Below, piece after piece: positions 26,435 through 35,883 of a stretch of DNA of 63,717 nucleotides. This DNA comes from Bartonella vinsonii subsp. vinsonii (GTDB taxonomy: Bacteria; Pseudomonadota; Alphaproteobacteria; Rhizobiales; Rhizobiaceae). A model generated the notes under the pieces. The model saw nothing but the letters and a program-made list of their open reading frames with translations. It was not told where the DNA came from and did not search any database. Position 1 is the first letter of the stretch. Each line of letters begins with the position of its first letter. Position numbers and translations under genes: made by a program. The DNA is taken from assembly GCF_902825235.1 (NCBI RefSeq), contig NZ_CADEAJ010000001.1:493662-557378 (forward strand), read 5' to 3'.

Positions 26435-27142
26435 TCACAGGGGGGATTTTTTACATTTTTCTTGCATCATTTCAAGTATTATCAAGGGATTGTCGTGGGT
26501 AAAAATGATTTCTTCAACAGCGATAAATTCACAAGCGGTTTTGAGCACTTCATCAAAACTTGCAAAATCGCTCCCCGCCTGAACAATGGCAGGGATTTCC
26601 ATCACTTCTGCCCACCACTGTCCTAACTGCACATTGCGCGGGTGTGCATGTGGTTTTTTATCAGCACCAAGTTTTCCAAACAGCAGATAATCTACGCCGG
26701 TTTCTCCAGCAAGCATGGCGCTATGGCGATTGCGCAAATTTCCAAAACCTATGATTTTTTGCTCCTTTTTCTGATTTTCAAGGTTTGCAAGAGTGTTAAG
26801 ATCACCCTCTACATGCAAGCCATCCGCCTTTATTCGTCCGGCAATGCGGCTGTCACCCGCAATGAGAAGGGCAATATCATTCCCTTGAATATCTTCTCTA
26901 TAGATTTGCGCGCGTTTTTGTAAAAAAGCTTCATCATCTTGGGAATCATAGAGAATAACGCATGCAAAAGATTTTGTTTGCGTGCTTTGAGTTTGCGAGG
27001 TTGGGGTGTGCAAGAGTTGGCGCAAAAGCTCAGAATCTAAAGCGCGTCGAACATCTAATGTCAAAACCAATTGAGGATAGGATTCCGTTTGAGAATGCGA
27101 TTCAAGATGCGATTCAGGCGGTTTATTTTTTTGTTTTGTCAT
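26435..27142 (-). CDS. ThiE-like (thiamine-phosphate synthase family) protein
   Basis: A 235-residue protein with a TIM-barrel layout related to thiamine-phosphate synthase. Supporting segments are YPQLVLTLDV, GNDIALLIAGDSRIAGRIKA, DGLHVEG, IIGFGNLRNRHSAMLAGETG, VDYLLFGKLG and EIPAIVQAG. The canonical motif around the diphosphate (G-x-S-x-H and G-P-x-x-x-T-x-T-K) is altered here to FGNLRNRH and FGKLGADKKPH, so activity as ThiE is doubtful. The first 25 residues are low complexity. It lies upstream of the TIR gene on the same strand with a 47-base gap and could be cotranscribed. Confidence 0.65.
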   Translation of the reverse strand: MTKQKNKPPESHLESHSQTESYPQLVLTLDVRRALDSELLRQLLHTPTSQTQSTQTKSFACVILYDSQDDEAFLQKRAQIYREDIQGNDIALLIAGDSRIAGRIKADGLHVEGDLNTLANLENQKKEQKIIGFGNLRNRHSAMLAGETGVDYLLFGKLGADKKPHAHPRNVQLGQWWAEVMEIPAIVQAGSDFASFDEVLKTACEFIAVEEIIFTHDNPLIILEMMQEKCKKSPL

Positions 27143-27254
27143 GCAAAGTCCTTGATTTTAAAAATAAACTTGACTTTTAAAAATAAAATTTCATCATATA
27201 AGCGCGCTTTGCTAAAAGCGAACGATCTCTTTTGTTGCGTATGGGGGTCCGTTT

Positions 27255-28400
27255 ATGAGTATCCAAGCCGTTTTTAAGCATAAAACACATCCTTCTTATC
27301 GTGATACACGCATTGATGTTTTTCGTTCTTTAGCTTTATTGACGATTTTCATCAACCATATTCCCGGAACCTTATACGAACATATCACACATAAAAACTT
27401 TGGTTTTTCTGATTCAGCAGAAATCTTTGTTTTGCTTTCAGGTGTTTCGCTTGGATTAAGTTTTCATGCGTATTTATCTCGAGAGTCTTTTATTTTTATT
27501 GTTCGCAAACTTTGGCAGAGGGCTTTGCAGCTTTATGGAGCCTATCTTTTTACAACTTTTGTAACGCTCAGCCTTTTTTTAGGAGCCTTCTTATTATGGC
27601 GTACAGAGCAACTTTTAACGATGAATAATGTGGGTCTCTTTTATACCCAACCTTTTGTCGCTTTTTTTAGCATTTTAAGCTTGGGGCATCAATTGGGATA
27701 TAATAATATTCTTCCCCTTTATATGACTCTGATGTTTTTTGCACCTCTTTTCCTTTATTGTAGTTGTAAGCACAAAGGACTGCTGCTTTTGGGTTCATTC
27801 ATACTCTATCTCATCTGCGGATTGTATGAGATTGCTCCACCTTCTTATCCTTTAGAAGGACAGTGGTTTTTTAATCCTTTGTCTTGGCAATTCTTGTTTG
27901 TCATCGGTGTGACTAGCACTTTGTCTCTTAAGCAAGGTAAAACCATCGCTTTTCAGCCTTTTTGGATTATTCTTGCTGTCGGCTATCTTTTGCTTTCGCT
28001 GTTGTGGGTTCGCTTGAATTGGTGGGGTGTTTTACAGTGGCTTGGCTGGTCTTCTTCCCCTTTGATGAATTTTAATAAAACTTTTTTAAGCTTGCCCCGT
28101 CTGCTCCATGTGATTGCTTTAGCAACTCTGATCCTCTGCTTGCCACGCTTGAGTGCGTGCTTTCGTGTCTCACCACAACATCCCTTAGCTATCTTAGGAA
28201 AACACAGTTTACCAGTCTTTGTAACCGGTACGGTGTTTGCTATGTTTGGACAGGTTTTAAAAACAGTGATGACAGGAACGTTTTTTTCCGATACTCTCCT
28301 CATTATAAGTGGTATTATAGTGCAATTTGGGGTTGCTTATTATTGTGACAAACGTCACCCTTTGCGGTGGTTTTCTGCAAAGAAACCTGTCAGTTTGTAA
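27255..28400 (+). CDS. opgC: OpgC-family membrane acyltransferase
   Basis: A 381-residue integral membrane protein with about ten hydrophobic helices. The start RDTRIDVFRSLALLTIFINH IPG is the acyltransferase family signature with a conserved arginine, aspartate and histidine. Later segments include FSDSAEIFVLLSGVSLGLSF and SWQFLFVIGV. OpgC (PF10129) transfers succinyl groups to periplasmic glucans in Gram-negatives, so it probably decorates an envelope glucan here. No opgG/opgH is in this window. It is divergent from the ThiE-like gene. Bartonella members are known under this name. Confidence 0.85.
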   Translation: MSIQAVFKHKTHPSYRDTRIDVFRSLALLTIFINHIPGTLYEHITHKNFGFSDSAEIFVLLSGVSLGLSFHAYLSRESFIFIVRKLWQRALQLYGAYLFTTFVTLSLFLGAFLLWRTEQLLTMNNVGLFYTQPFVAFFSILSLGHQLGYNNILPLYMTLMFFAPLFLYCSCKHKGLLLLGSFILYLICGLYEIAPPSYPLEGQWFFNPLSWQFLFVIGVTSTLSLKQGKTIAFQPFWIILAVGYLLLSLLWVRLNWWGVLQWLGWSSSPLMNFNKTFLSLPRLLHVIALATLILCLPRLSACFRVSPQHPLAILGKHSLPVFVTGTVFAMFGQVLKTVMTGTFFSDTLLIISGIIVQFGVAYYCDKRHPLRWFSAKKPVSL

Positions 28401-28565
28401 TGCTGCTCTTAAGACGCGTTAACCTTAGCTTAAGAAGCGCATTGCGCAAGCATTTTAAAAGAGGTACTCAATAAAAAAACGATTTATTACAGTAACAAAA
28501 GAAACTTTTTAATTCTCACTTCGTTGAGTATCAGAGTCTTTGTGAGGATATTGGGAGTATAAAGC

Positions 28566-29084
28566 GTGAGTGCACCTAAACATTCCGATGATGAACCCAT
28601 CATCATGATTGAACATAGTGCGTTTGAAAATGCCTTTAATCGCCTCTATGAAGAGACGATGACTTTGATTGAAGAAACTGCAACCTATATCGACACCGAA
28701 GGTAAATTGGCTGCACGGACTCTTTCAGCAGAAATTTCTGCACTTTATGCAAAAGAAGCTATGTTTCTCAGTACACGACTGATGCAAATTGCTTCTCAAC
28801 TCCTCCTCCTTCGTGCCGAGCGTGAAGGAGAAATGACACCAGAACAAATACAAAAAGAAATTGCAAAAGTATCACTTCATACACCAACACTGAAATTAGA
28901 AAGTGTGCATTGGCAAGAATTACCAGAAGTCTTCCGCAATTTTGTTGCACGTTCCCTTCGTCTCGAAGCACGTATGCAGTATATGCGCACCAATAAAGAA
29001 GATGGATTTCCGCATCTCTTAGAAGAGGAAAATCCCGTAGGTAAACAAATCGAATTTCTGAAAACAGCATTTCGGCGTTCTTAG
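28566..29084 (+). CDS. rcdA: RcdA-like protein (DUF1465)
   Basis: A 172-residue helical protein of the DUF1465 family; recognisable segments are FNRLYEETMTLIEETATYID, ALYAKEAMFLSTRLMQIASQ, LLLLRAEREGEMTPEQI and VARSLRLEARMQYM. In Caulobacter, RcdA helps deliver substrates including CtrA to the ClpXP protease during the cell cycle. The start is GTG at 28566, preceded by GGGAG. It stands alone; a Brt/Trp cassette converges on it. Confidence 0.85.
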   Translation: MSAPKHSDDEPIIMIEHSAFENAFNRLYEETMTLIEETATYIDTEGKLAARTLSAEISALYAKEAMFLSTRLMQIASQLLLLRAEREGEMTPEQIQKEIAKVSLHTPTLKLESVHWQELPEVFRNFVARSLRLEARMQYMRTNKEDGFPHLLEEENPVGKQIEFLKTAFRRS

Positions 29085-29180
29085 AGAATTTTGTAGCGCG
29101 TTTTTTGTCTTCTGCATCACATCAAAATTTATGGGAAAAGCCGTGGCACTTTTGTGCATTGATCTTGCCGGTTCAAAGTT

Positions 29181-29540
29181 TTACTTCTGATCAGAGATTA
29201 ACTGTAAAATTGCTTTTTGTTTTACAGAATTCAGAACTCTAAAGCTTTTTAAAAGCAGATATTCTTCTTTACTAGAGATGATTTCATCATGATGGTATGG
29301 CGGCTCTTGCTTTGTTAAAATCTCCGCATAAAAAAAGGAAAGTGGTACGTTGAGAATATTGGCAATTTCGTTCAAACGCCCAGCGCTTATACGATTTAAT
29401 CCTGTTTCATATTTTTGAATTTGTTGCGCGCTTACTCTCAAGTGGTGCCCTAATTCTTTCTGAGACATTTTCAACATTTTTCGCTTAAAGCGAATTTTTT
29501 TACCTATAAAAATGTCGTGAAAAAGGTTTTTGGTTTGCAT
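29181..29540 (-). CDS. XRE-family small DNA-binding regulator (Trp-like), cassette 5
   Basis: A 119-residue protein almost identical to the copies at 5335, 6092 and 24162; it differs by single residues such as KEEYLLLK for EEEYLLLK. ATG 29540 follows GGGGGG; 20 further open codons upstream belong to the leader. It converges with rcdA, about 100 bases apart. Confidence 0.86.
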   Translation of the reverse strand: MQTKNLFHDIFIGKKIRFKRKMLKMSQKELGHHLRVSAQQIQKYETGLNRISAGRLNEIANILNVPLSFFYAEILTKQEPPYHHDEIISSKEEYLLLKSFRVLNSVKQKAILQLISDQK

Positions 29541-29557
29541 TTCATGCCCCCCGCCGG

Positions 29558-29759
29558 TTGCGAGCGCCCTCGCATTGGTATTCCGGGAGTCTGAAAACAC
29601 TGAATCCGAGTCAGCCTTTTGCTTTTAGTGCTTAAAGCACCTGGACATAGCAAAAGCCCCCGGAATCCCCGGGACGCCCACATAGTGGGTTCATTTTCGC
29701 GCTCGGATTTTAGGGTTTTCAGTTCCCTATTGGTCGTTGCGTATACGACCAAAATCACC
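29558..29759 (-). ncRNA. Brt-like structured leader RNA, cassette 5
   Basis: Complete set of elements: CCCAC...GTGGG hairpin (a compensatory A-T pair in place of the G-C of cassette 2), CCGGGGATTCCGGGG followed by TTTTGC...GCAAAA, CTGA...TCAG with a different loop, and CTCCCGGAA opposite TTCCGGGG. Length about 200 bases, ends inferred. Confidence 0.72.
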
Positions 29760-29765
29760 TTTTTA

Positions 29766-29824
29766 GTCATAAAGGAATTTTAGGGGATTTACAATAAAAA
29801 TGAAAAAGTTTCTGTAATTTACAG
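29766..29824 (-). promoter_or_regulatory. Promoter and operator-like palindrome of cassette 5
   Basis: On the minus strand: CTGTAAATTACAG (29824-29812, perfect palindrome), TTGTAA (29794-29789), 17 bases, TATGAC (29771-29766). Same as cassette 3. Confidence 0.58.
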
Positions 29825-30108
29825 TTTTTCATGAGAGGCTTTGTCTTCAGCGCTACGCTTGGTTTTCAAAAGGCATTTCAATCTCTTTTTTTCTCTTCCC
29901 TCTGTATTATTCGTATGTTCCTTTGTTTACGTGTGGAGAAGGTATAAAGGTTTTGAGCTTATGATAGACAATGCCTTTTGAGGTCTGATGCTTCTCTCCA
30001 TTGAGGTATGTCTATGGGGTTTATGCGCATTGCTAAAGAAGATGTATTTTCTCTTTGTTTGTAAGCGCATCTGTTCAAACATCGCAAAAATGTATAGAGT
30101 TCGAATTT

Positions 30109-30618
30109 ATGGCAGAGACGATTCGTATTATAGGCATTGATCCCGGACTACGGCATACAGGATGGGGTGTCATCGATCTTTTAGGAAATCGTCTTCAATT
30201 CATTGCAGCAGGGACAGTTTCTTCTCATGTGAAGTGTGACCTTGCTTCCAGACTTTGCCAGCTCTATAGGGGACTTTCAGAGATCATGCATCAATTTATG
30301 CCTCATGAAGCGGCTGTGGAACACGTGTTTGTTAATAAAGATGCTACGGCTACTTTAAAACTTGGACAAGCGCGCGCTGTTGCTCTGCTTGTTCCTGCGC
30401 AAGCAAATCTTCCCGTTTTTGAATATGCGCCAAATAAAGTAAAAAAATCAGTTATTGGTGTTGGTCACGGTGCTAAAGAACAAATTCATATGATGGTAAA
30501 AGTTCTGCTTCCTCGTGCTGAATTTGATAGCAATGATGCGGCTGATGCACTTGCTCTTGCTCTTTGCCATAGCATGCACCGTAGCAGCATTTCTCATCGT
30601 TCAAGGATTACAGCATGA
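30109..30618 (+). CDS. ruvC: Holliday junction resolvase RuvC
   Basis: A 169-residue RuvC, the endonuclease that cuts Holliday junctions symmetrically. [20 protein letters not shown] carries the first catalytic aspartate, [20 protein letters not shown] the glutamate, and [15 protein letters not shown] the last aspartates. The frame extends 18 codons upstream from a TTG; ATG 30109 begins the normal protein. It is followed by ruvA (13 bases) and ruvB, the usual operon. Confidence 0.95.
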   Translation: MAETIRIIGIDPGLRHTGWGVIDLLGNRLQFIAAGTVSSHVKCDLASRLCQLYRGLSEIMHQFMPHEAAVEHVFVNKDATATLKLGQARAVALLVPAQANLPVFEYAPNKVKKSVIGVGHGAKEQIHMMVKVLLPRAEFDSNDAADALALALCHSMHRSSISHRSRITA

Positions 30619-30631
30619 TTGGGGTTGTAGC

Positions 30632-31249
30632 ATGATCGGTAAATTAAAAGGGACCCTTGAACATATCTTTGATGATCATATCCTTGTGAATGTTCACGGT
30701 GTGGGTTATGTGGTTTTTGTGTCAAATCGGCTGCGTCCTTCTTTACCGGCTCTTGGTGAGAGTATAAGTCTCTTTATTGAAACACATGTTCGTGAAGATG
30801 CTATTCGCCTTTTTGGTTTTGCTACAAGAGCAGAACAAGAGTGGTTTTGCTTGCTGCAAAATGTTCCTGGTGTGGGGGCTAAGGTTGCTTTAGCAATTTT
30901 GGGAACTTTATCACCAGATGAACTTGCACAAGCCATTGCATTAAACGATATTGCCATGATTAGTCGTGCTCCAGGCGTTGGTAAAAAAGTCAGTGAAAGA
31001 ATTGTTGGTGAACTCAAAAGCAAAGCACTCCCCTTCAATGACAATGCTTCCCATACTGCTCCAATGCATCAGCTGGAGGGGGCACATCAACCAACCAACG
31101 AGGCGCTCTCTGCTTTGATCAATCTCGGTTTTGAACGTGATAAAGCAGCCCGTGCTCTTGCTGTAGCGATGAAAGATCTTGAAGGAGAAAATGTTTCCTC
31201 TGCTCTGCTTATTCGCCATAGCCTCAAACTGCTTTCTCCTTCCACTTGA
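30632..31249 (+). CDS. ruvA: Holliday junction branch-migration protein RuvA
   Basis: A 205-residue RuvA, which holds the four-way junction as a tetramer and recruits RuvB. The OB fold starts [20 protein letters not shown]; helix-hairpin-helix motifs are [20 protein letters not shown] and [20 protein letters not shown]; the C-terminal RuvB-binding helix bundle is [20 protein letters not shown]. The frame is open upstream into ruvC, but ATG 30632 is the family start. Confidence 0.95.
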   Translation: MIGKLKGTLEHIFDDHILVNVHGVGYVVFVSNRLRPSLPALGESISLFIETHVREDAIRLFGFATRAEQEWFCLLQNVPGVGAKVALAILGTLSPDELAQAIALNDIAMISRAPGVGKKVSERIVGELKSKALPFNDNASHTAPMHQLEGAHQPTNEALSALINLGFERDKAARALAVAMKDLEGENVSSALLIRHSLKLLSPST

Positions 31250-31262
31250 GTAAAAGGTAACA

Positions 31263-32354
31263 ATGCATAAAGATGAAGATCAACGCCTTTTGGGTGCCAT
31301 TCCTCTCCCCAACGATCCAGATCGTTCTTTAAGACCACAAGTGCTTGATGACTTTATTGGTCAAGAAGCGGCACGGGCAAATTTGAAAATATTTATCGAA
31401 GCAGCAAAGGCACGCCAAGAAGCACTCGACCATGTTTTGTTTGTCGGTCCCCCAGGATTGGGAAAAACAACGCTGTCACAGATTATGGCAAAAGAATTAG
31501 GGGTGAATTTTCGCTCTACTTCAGGACCGGTCATTGCTAAAGCAGGGGATTTGGCTGCCCTTTTGACTAATCTAGAAGAACGGGATGTCCTTTTTATTGA
31601 TGAAATTCACCGTTTAAGTCCGGCAATTGAAGAAATCCTTTATCCAGCTATGGAAGATTATCAGCTGGACCTTATCATTGGTGAAGGTCCCGCAGCCCGT
31701 TCGGTGAAAATTGACCTTGCTAAATTTACTTTGGTGGCTGCAACGACCCGTTTGGGATTGTTAACCACCCCATTACGAGATCGTTTTGGTATTCCAATTC
31801 GTCTCAATTTTTATACCATAGAGGAGCTGGAATATATTGTTCAACGCAATGCGCGGCTTTTTTCGGTCCAGATAAGTGATGATGGCGCCCATGAAATTGC
31901 ACGCCGCGCACGTGGTACGCCACGCATTGCGGGGAGGTTATTACGACGGGTGTGTGATTTTGCTTTGGTCAAAAGGGCGGAGAAAATTGACCGTAAAGTT
32001 GCCGATGAAGCCCTTTCGCGTCTTGAAGTTGATCATCTTGGGCTTGATCCCCTTGATCGTCGCTATTTGCTCCTCATTGCAGAGACTTTTTTAGGAGGCC
32101 CCGTGGGGATTGAAACAATTGCGGCTGCTCTTTCAGAACCGCGCGATGCTATTGAAGATATTATTGAACCCTATCTTCTCCAGCAGGGCTTTATTCAGCG
32201 CACTGCACGTGGGCGAATTCTTACGGAACAAGCTTGGAGTCATTTGGGACTTTGTGCTCCAGTTTCTACAACGTCATCACAAAAACGCACTTTGCCCGAT
32301 ATACAAGACAATTCATCTCTCCAAACAACTTTATGGGATGGAGATGATGACTGA
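31263..32354 (+). CDS. ruvB: Holliday junction helicase RuvB
   Basis: A 363-residue AAA+ motor that drives branch migration with Ruv[13 protein letters not shown] is the family start; Walker A is GPPGLGKT, Walker B FIDEIHRL, sensor 1 [12 protein letters not shown], arginine-finger region LRDRFGIP, and the C-terminal winged helix ends with [16 protein letters not shown]. The C-terminal 30 residues are a polar tail. It begins 13 bases after ruvA. A decayed copy of its 3' end lies directly downstream and runs into ybgC. Confidence 0.96.
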   Translation: MHKDEDQRLLGAIPLPNDPDRSLRPQVLDDFIGQEAARANLKIFIEAAKARQEALDHVLFVGPPGLGKTTLSQIMAKELGVNFRSTSGPVIAKAGDLAALLTNLEERDVLFIDEIHRLSPAIEEILYPAMEDYQLDLIIGEGPAARSVKIDLAKFTLVAATTRLGLLTTPLRDRFGIPIRLNFYTIEELEYIVQRNARLFSVQISDDGAHEIARRARGTPRIAGRLLRRVCDFALVKRAEKIDRKVADEALSRLEVDHLGLDPLDRRYLLLIAETFLGGPVGIETIAAALSEPRDAIEDIIEPYLLQQGFIQRTARGRILTEQAWSHLGLCAPVSTTSSQKRTLPDIQDNSSLQTTLWDGDDD

Positions 32355-32439
32355 AATATCTCTTAAGTGATAAATGTTTTTCAGAGATAAAAAGACACTG
32401 ATTGAGGGAAAATGCTTATAAAAATGCTTAAAAATAAGC

Positions 32440-32575
32440 GCGGGACTGCTGGGCTATTTGGGACTTTATGCTTTCACTTCCACGATTTTAACACAAAAAT
32501 GCGGTCAACTCCCCGTTGATAGAAGACAATTTACCCCTCCAAAAAATTGTATGGGATGGAGCAGATGATGGAAAC
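32440..32575 (+). pseudogene. Decayed duplicate of the ruvB 3' end
   Basis: Bases 32440-32575 align with about 32226-32362. Matching blocks are ATTTGGGACTTTATGCT (source ATTTGGGACTTTGTGCT), AGACAATTTACCCCTCC (source AGACAATTCATCTCTCC) and the closing TATGGGATGGAGCAGATGAT (source TATGGGATGGAGATGATGAC). In the source this last block is the ruvB end; in the copy it supplies the ribosome site and start of ybgC. Confidence 0.82.
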
Positions 32576-33002
32576 ATCTTTTTTAAAAGATCATGAAAAC
32601 CCGTTTCATGATTTTCAAGTGCGCGTTTATGTTGCTGATACAGATTTTTCTGGCGTGGTGTACCATGCACGCTATCTCGAATTTTTTGAACGGGGACGAT
32701 CAGAATTTTTACGGGATACAGGCTTTAATAACAAGATATTAGCATCAGGTGTTGAAGGTGAAAAACTGTTTTTTGTGGTCCGCCATATGGAAATCAATTT
32801 TTTACGACCAGCACAAATCGATCATCTTTTAACAATTAAAACGCGAATTAATGGCATTCAAGGAGCACGCTTTTTTATGGAGCAATGTATTGTGTGGGAG
32901 GATATAATGTTGGTAACAGCAAAGGTTGAAATTGCCCTCATTAATGAGACAGGAAAACCACGACGTTTACCTAAAGGGCTTTTTTCGACAATTCTTGTTT
33001 AA
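32568..33002 (+). CDS. ybgC: YbgC-like acyl-CoA thioesterase
   Basis: A 144-residue hot-dog thioesterase. The active-site segment VYVADTDFSGVVYHARYLEF FERGR has the aspartate and tyrosine-histidine pattern of YbgC. Other conserved parts are VVRHMEINFLRPAQIDHLLT and AKVEIALINETGKPRRLP. YbgC hydrolyses short or acyl-carrier thioesters and heads the tol-pal operon in many proteobacteria, as here. Several ATG codons are possible; 32568 has GGAG six bases upstream. That ribosome site lies in the duplicated ruvB tail. Confidence 0.9.
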   Translation: METSFLKDHENPFHDFQVRVYVADTDFSGVVYHARYLEFFERGRSEFLRDTGFNNKILASGVEGEKLFFVVRHMEINFLRPAQIDHLLTIKTRINGIQGARFFMEQCIVWEDIMLVTAKVEIALINETGKPRRLPKGLFSTILV

Positions 33003-33140
33003 AAATGGTCGCTGTTCAAAAAGTGAGATTGTATGGGTTCTTTAACCGAAGAGATAGCAATTTTTTTTTGAAATTTAGAAACTATAAAACAATCTGCTTT
33101 ATTAAATTTTTACAAATGAACCTTTAAGGGGACAAAAACG

Positions 33141-33854
33141 ATGCCACATATAGAACTAACGAATCCAGAAATGATGGGAATGTTGCATTTGTTTATGCAA
33201 GCAAGTTGGATCGTTAAAGCTGTTATGATTGCACTGCTGCTCGCTTCTGTATGGAGTTGGGCAATTATTTTTGATAAAATCTTCACCTATCGGAGAATAC
33301 GGCGTGAAATAAAACAATTTGAACGCGTATTTTGGTCTGGTAAGGCGCTAGAAGATCTTTATGCTGAATGTAAAAGTCAACGCACCAATAGCATCTCTGC
33401 TGTTTTTATGGCAGCAATGGTGGAATGGAAAAAATCCCTCGAAAAAGGAATTCATACATCGATAAGTCTGCAAAGTAGAATTGATAAGGCTATGGATCTC
33501 ACGCTGGGGCGTGAAAGTGCAAAAATAGAATCAAAATTAGGTTTTTTAGCGACATTGGGATCGGCGGGACCTTTTATCGGTCTTTTTGGAACAGTCATTG
33601 GAATTATGAGTTCCTTTCTTTCTATTTCAGCTTCTCAAAACACATCATTGGCTATTGTTGCTCCAGGCATTGCCGAAGCACTTTTGGCCACGGCTATCGG
33701 TTTGTTTGCAGCAATTCCAGCGGTTATCGCCTATAACAAACTGGTCCATGAAAGTGCGCGGATCATTGCACAAATAGAAAATTTTGCTGATGAATTCTCA
33801 ACCATTATCTCACGGCGTATTGATGAAACCCTCACAGCACATTCACCATTATAA
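33141..33854 (+). CDS. tolQ: Tol-Pal proton channel subunit TolQ
   Basis: A 237-residue inner membrane protein of the TolQ/ExbB/MotA family with three membrane helices: VKAVMIALLLASVWSWAIIF, LGFLATLGSAGPFIGLFGTV plus IGIM, and IAEALLATAIGLFAAIPAVI. Together with TolR it uses the proton gradient to energise TolA during cell constriction. AAGGGGAC lies before the ATG. Followed 12 bases later by tolR. Confidence 0.95.
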   Translation: MPHIELTNPEMMGMLHLFMQASWIVKAVMIALLLASVWSWAIIFDKIFTYRRIRREIKQFERVFWSGKALEDLYAECKSQRTNSISAVFMAAMVEWKKSLEKGIHTSISLQSRIDKAMDLTLGRESAKIESKLGFLATLGSAGPFIGLFGTVIGIMSSFLSISASQNTSLAIVAPGIAEALLATAIGLFAAIPAVIAYNKLVHESARIIAQIENFADEFSTIISRRIDETLTAHSPL

Positions 33855-33866
33855 GAGGAATACTCC

Positions 33867-34316
33867 ATGGGAATTTCTGTTGCTTCTTCTTCAAAAAATA
33901 CACGCAGGCGGCATCATTCACATCGTCAATTGATGAGTGAGATCAATGTGACACCATTTGTTGATGTCATGCTGGTGTTGTTGATTATTTTTATGGTTTC
34001 TGCGCCCCTTTTGGTCAATGGTGTTCCTCTTGATTTGCCGCGTAGTCAAGCTGGACCCGTGCAAACGCAAGAAACCCCTCTCACGGTTTCCCTTGATGCC
34101 CAAGGGCGCTTCGCCATTAATCAAGACTATTACGAGACAGCGGAAGCTCTCATTGCACAACTCAAAGCAAAATTGGAATCTGAGCCTGCACAAAAGAACA
34201 GGCGTCTTTTTGTACGTGCTGCTAAAACTGTTGAATATCAACAAGTGTTAAAACTACTCGCCGATATTCAAAAAGCAGGTTTTTCGCAAGTGGCTTTAGC
34301 CAGTTTGGCACAATAA
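33867..34316 (+). CDS. tolR: Tol-Pal protein TolR
   Basis: A 149-residue ExbD/TolR protein. A single membrane helix (FVDVMLVLLIIFMVSAPLLV) carries the essential aspartate in INVTPFVDVMLVLLIIF, followed by a periplasmic domain (VSLDAQGRFAINQDYYETAE to LLADIQKAGFSQVALA). AGAGGA precedes the ATG. Confidence 0.94.
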   Translation: MGISVASSSKNTRRRHHSHRQLMSEINVTPFVDVMLVLLIIFMVSAPLLVNGVPLDLPRSQAGPVQTQETPLTVSLDAQGRFAINQDYYETAEALIAQLKAKLESEPAQKNRRLFVRAAKTVEYQQVLKLLADIQKAGFSQVALASLAQ

Positions 34317-34337
34317 GATGATGATGAACTGTCACAT

Positions 34338-34383
34338 GTTGTACGTACAATACACCTTGCCTGTGAAGAAACAGGCAGTTTTA
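34338..34383 (+). terminator. Palindrome and hairpin between tolR and tolA
   Basis: TTGTACGTACAA (34339-34350) is a perfect 12-base palindrome. It is followed by TGCCTGT-GAAGAA-ACAGGCA (34359-34378) and GTTTT. The hairpin with a short T-run could terminate or attenuate transcription before tolA, or simply protect the tolQR mRNA end. Confidence 0.45.
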
Positions 34384-34388
34384 AAAAA

Positions 34389-35843
34389 ATGCAAGGTATG
34401 GAGATGAACAAAGGCTCTTATCATAGTATGAAACGAGGCTTGACTTTATCCCTTGCGGGACATGTGTTTTTGCTTAGTTGGGCGGGGGCTCATTTCATCA
34501 GTCCTGTTTCTCTTCCACAGCAATTGGAAGCGATTCCGATTACTCTTGCTCCTTTAACGCAAGAGTTGTCTTCTCAACAAGGAGCAGTGAATGCCCCTGT
34601 GCGTGAAATTCCAGCAGTGAAACCAACCACCAAACCACAAGAAAAAGAAGTCGCGCGTCATTTTGGAGAAGGGATACTCGACAGTCTCGCACCCTTTAAA
34701 CAGGATGAAAAACCACGGCTTATTGACGCAACACCTCCGCCATCAGGAGAAGAGAACCCGTTGGAAAATCCTTTACCAGAATTTACAGAGCAAGAAATAT
34801 CACAGAAAAATACACAAACGCCTTCAAAAATAGAGGCGCCTTTGGAGACACCTCAAGAGGATGCTGCAGAGTTAAAACCAGAGGCGCCTTTGGAGACACC
34901 CCAAGAGGATGCTGCAGAGTTAAAACCAGAGGCGCCTTTGGAGACACCCCAAGAGGATGCTGCAGAGTTAAAACCAGAGGCGCCTTTGGAGACACCCCAA
35001 GAGGATGCTGCAGAGTTAAAGCCAGAGGCGCCTTTGGAGACACCTCAAGAGGGTGCTGCAGAGTTAAAGCCAGAGGCGCCTTTGGAGACACCTCAAGAGG
35101 GTGCTGCAGAGTTAAAGCCAGAGGCGCCTTTGGAGACACCTCAAGAGGATGCTGCAGAGTTAAAGCCAGAGGCGTCTTTAAAAACACCCCAAAATAAAGA
35201 GAAAACATTGCCGCAAGAGTCGGCTCCAACGATACCCCAAACATCTATAAAAGCAGCACAAGCACCCCAGAAAATTCCCCCCGTAACGCTGCCAGATAAG
35301 TTTCCTCTTCCACAATCCAAACCAAAATCACCCAAACAATCCACATCTCAAAGTGTGCAAGAAGTAAAAAAACAGCACCAGCAAGTAAAAGACCAAACAA
35401 TTGAAGATATTTTGGTAAGTGAGGAAAGTAATCTGCTGAATCGTGCACGTACGCAAGGAGGGGGGGCAAAACACTCTAGATCACCAGAAGCTTTGGGAGC
35501 AAGAAAAAATATCGGTGATACCACAAAAATGGCACAAACATTGGTCAGTATTGCTGGGGGGTGCATTCAACAGAAGCTTAAACTTGTAGCGCTTGGTGGT
35601 GATTTAAAAAACCGTCCGGTTGTGCGTTTACGCTTTTACCTAAGCCGTCAAGGGATGGTTATGGGAGATCCCATTATTGATCCTTTAAGCGGTGCAGAAA
35701 GCCAGAAAGCCATTATGATAAGACAGGTGTATGCAGCTGTTTTTTCATGTCAACCTTATGCTGATCTTCCACGTGATCAATATGATTTGTGGGGGCAGGG
35801 CTTCGATTTTAATGTTGATCCCCTTCAAAAAATAACGCGATGA
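34389..35843 (+). CDS. tolA: Tol-Pal energy-transducing protein TolA with tandem repeats
   Basis: A 484-residue TonB/TolA-like protein: one N-terminal membrane helix ([20 protein letters not shown]), a long proline-, glutamate- and lysine-rich periplasmic arm, and a C-terminal TonB/TolA-like domain (about residues 385-484) with [18 protein letters not shown] and [16 protein letters not shown]. The arm contains seven copies of [16 protein letters not shown]. It links TolQR in the inner membrane with Pal and TolB in the outer membrane. Alternative starts exist at 34398 and 34404. Position between tolR and tolB confirms the identity. Confidence 0.9.
   Translation: MQGMEMNKGSYHSMKRGLTLSLAGHVFLLSWAGAHFISPVSLPQQLEAIPITLAPLTQELSSQQGAVNAPVREIPAVKPTTKPQEKEVARHFGEGILDSLAPFKQDEKPRLIDATPPPSGEENPLENPLPEFTEQEISQKNTQTPSKIEAPLETPQEDAAELKPEAPLETPQEDAAELKPEAPLETPQEDAAELKPEAPLETPQEDAAELKPEAPLETPQEGAAELKPEAPLETPQEGAAELKPEAPLETPQEDAAELKPEASLKTPQNKEKTLPQESAPTIPQTSIKAAQAPQKIPPVTLPDKFPLPQSKPKSPKQSTSQSVQEVKKQHQQVKDQTIEDILVSEESNLLNRARTQGGGAKHSRSPEALGARKNIGDTTKMAQTLVSIAGGCIQQKLKLVALGGDLKNRPVVRLRFYLSRQGMVMGDPIIDPLSGAESQKAIMIRQVYAAVFSCQPYADLPRDQYDLWGQGFDFNVDPLQKITR
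34833..35168 (+). repeat. 48-bp in-frame tandem repeat in tolA, seven copies
   Basis: Seven copies of a 48-base unit coding [16 protein letters not shown], with D/G change in two copies and an eighth partial copy (EASLKTPQ). Copies are nearly identical in DNA, so the array is young and can change length without a frameshift. Confidence 0.95.
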
Positions 35844-35883
35844 AATACAGATATGTTTTGTTCTTAATGAAAGGATACATTCC

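Noticed and set aside
34783..35244. 153-codon minus-strand frame opposite tolA
   Set aside because: A mirror of the 48-bp tolA repeat with no ribosome site or family match.
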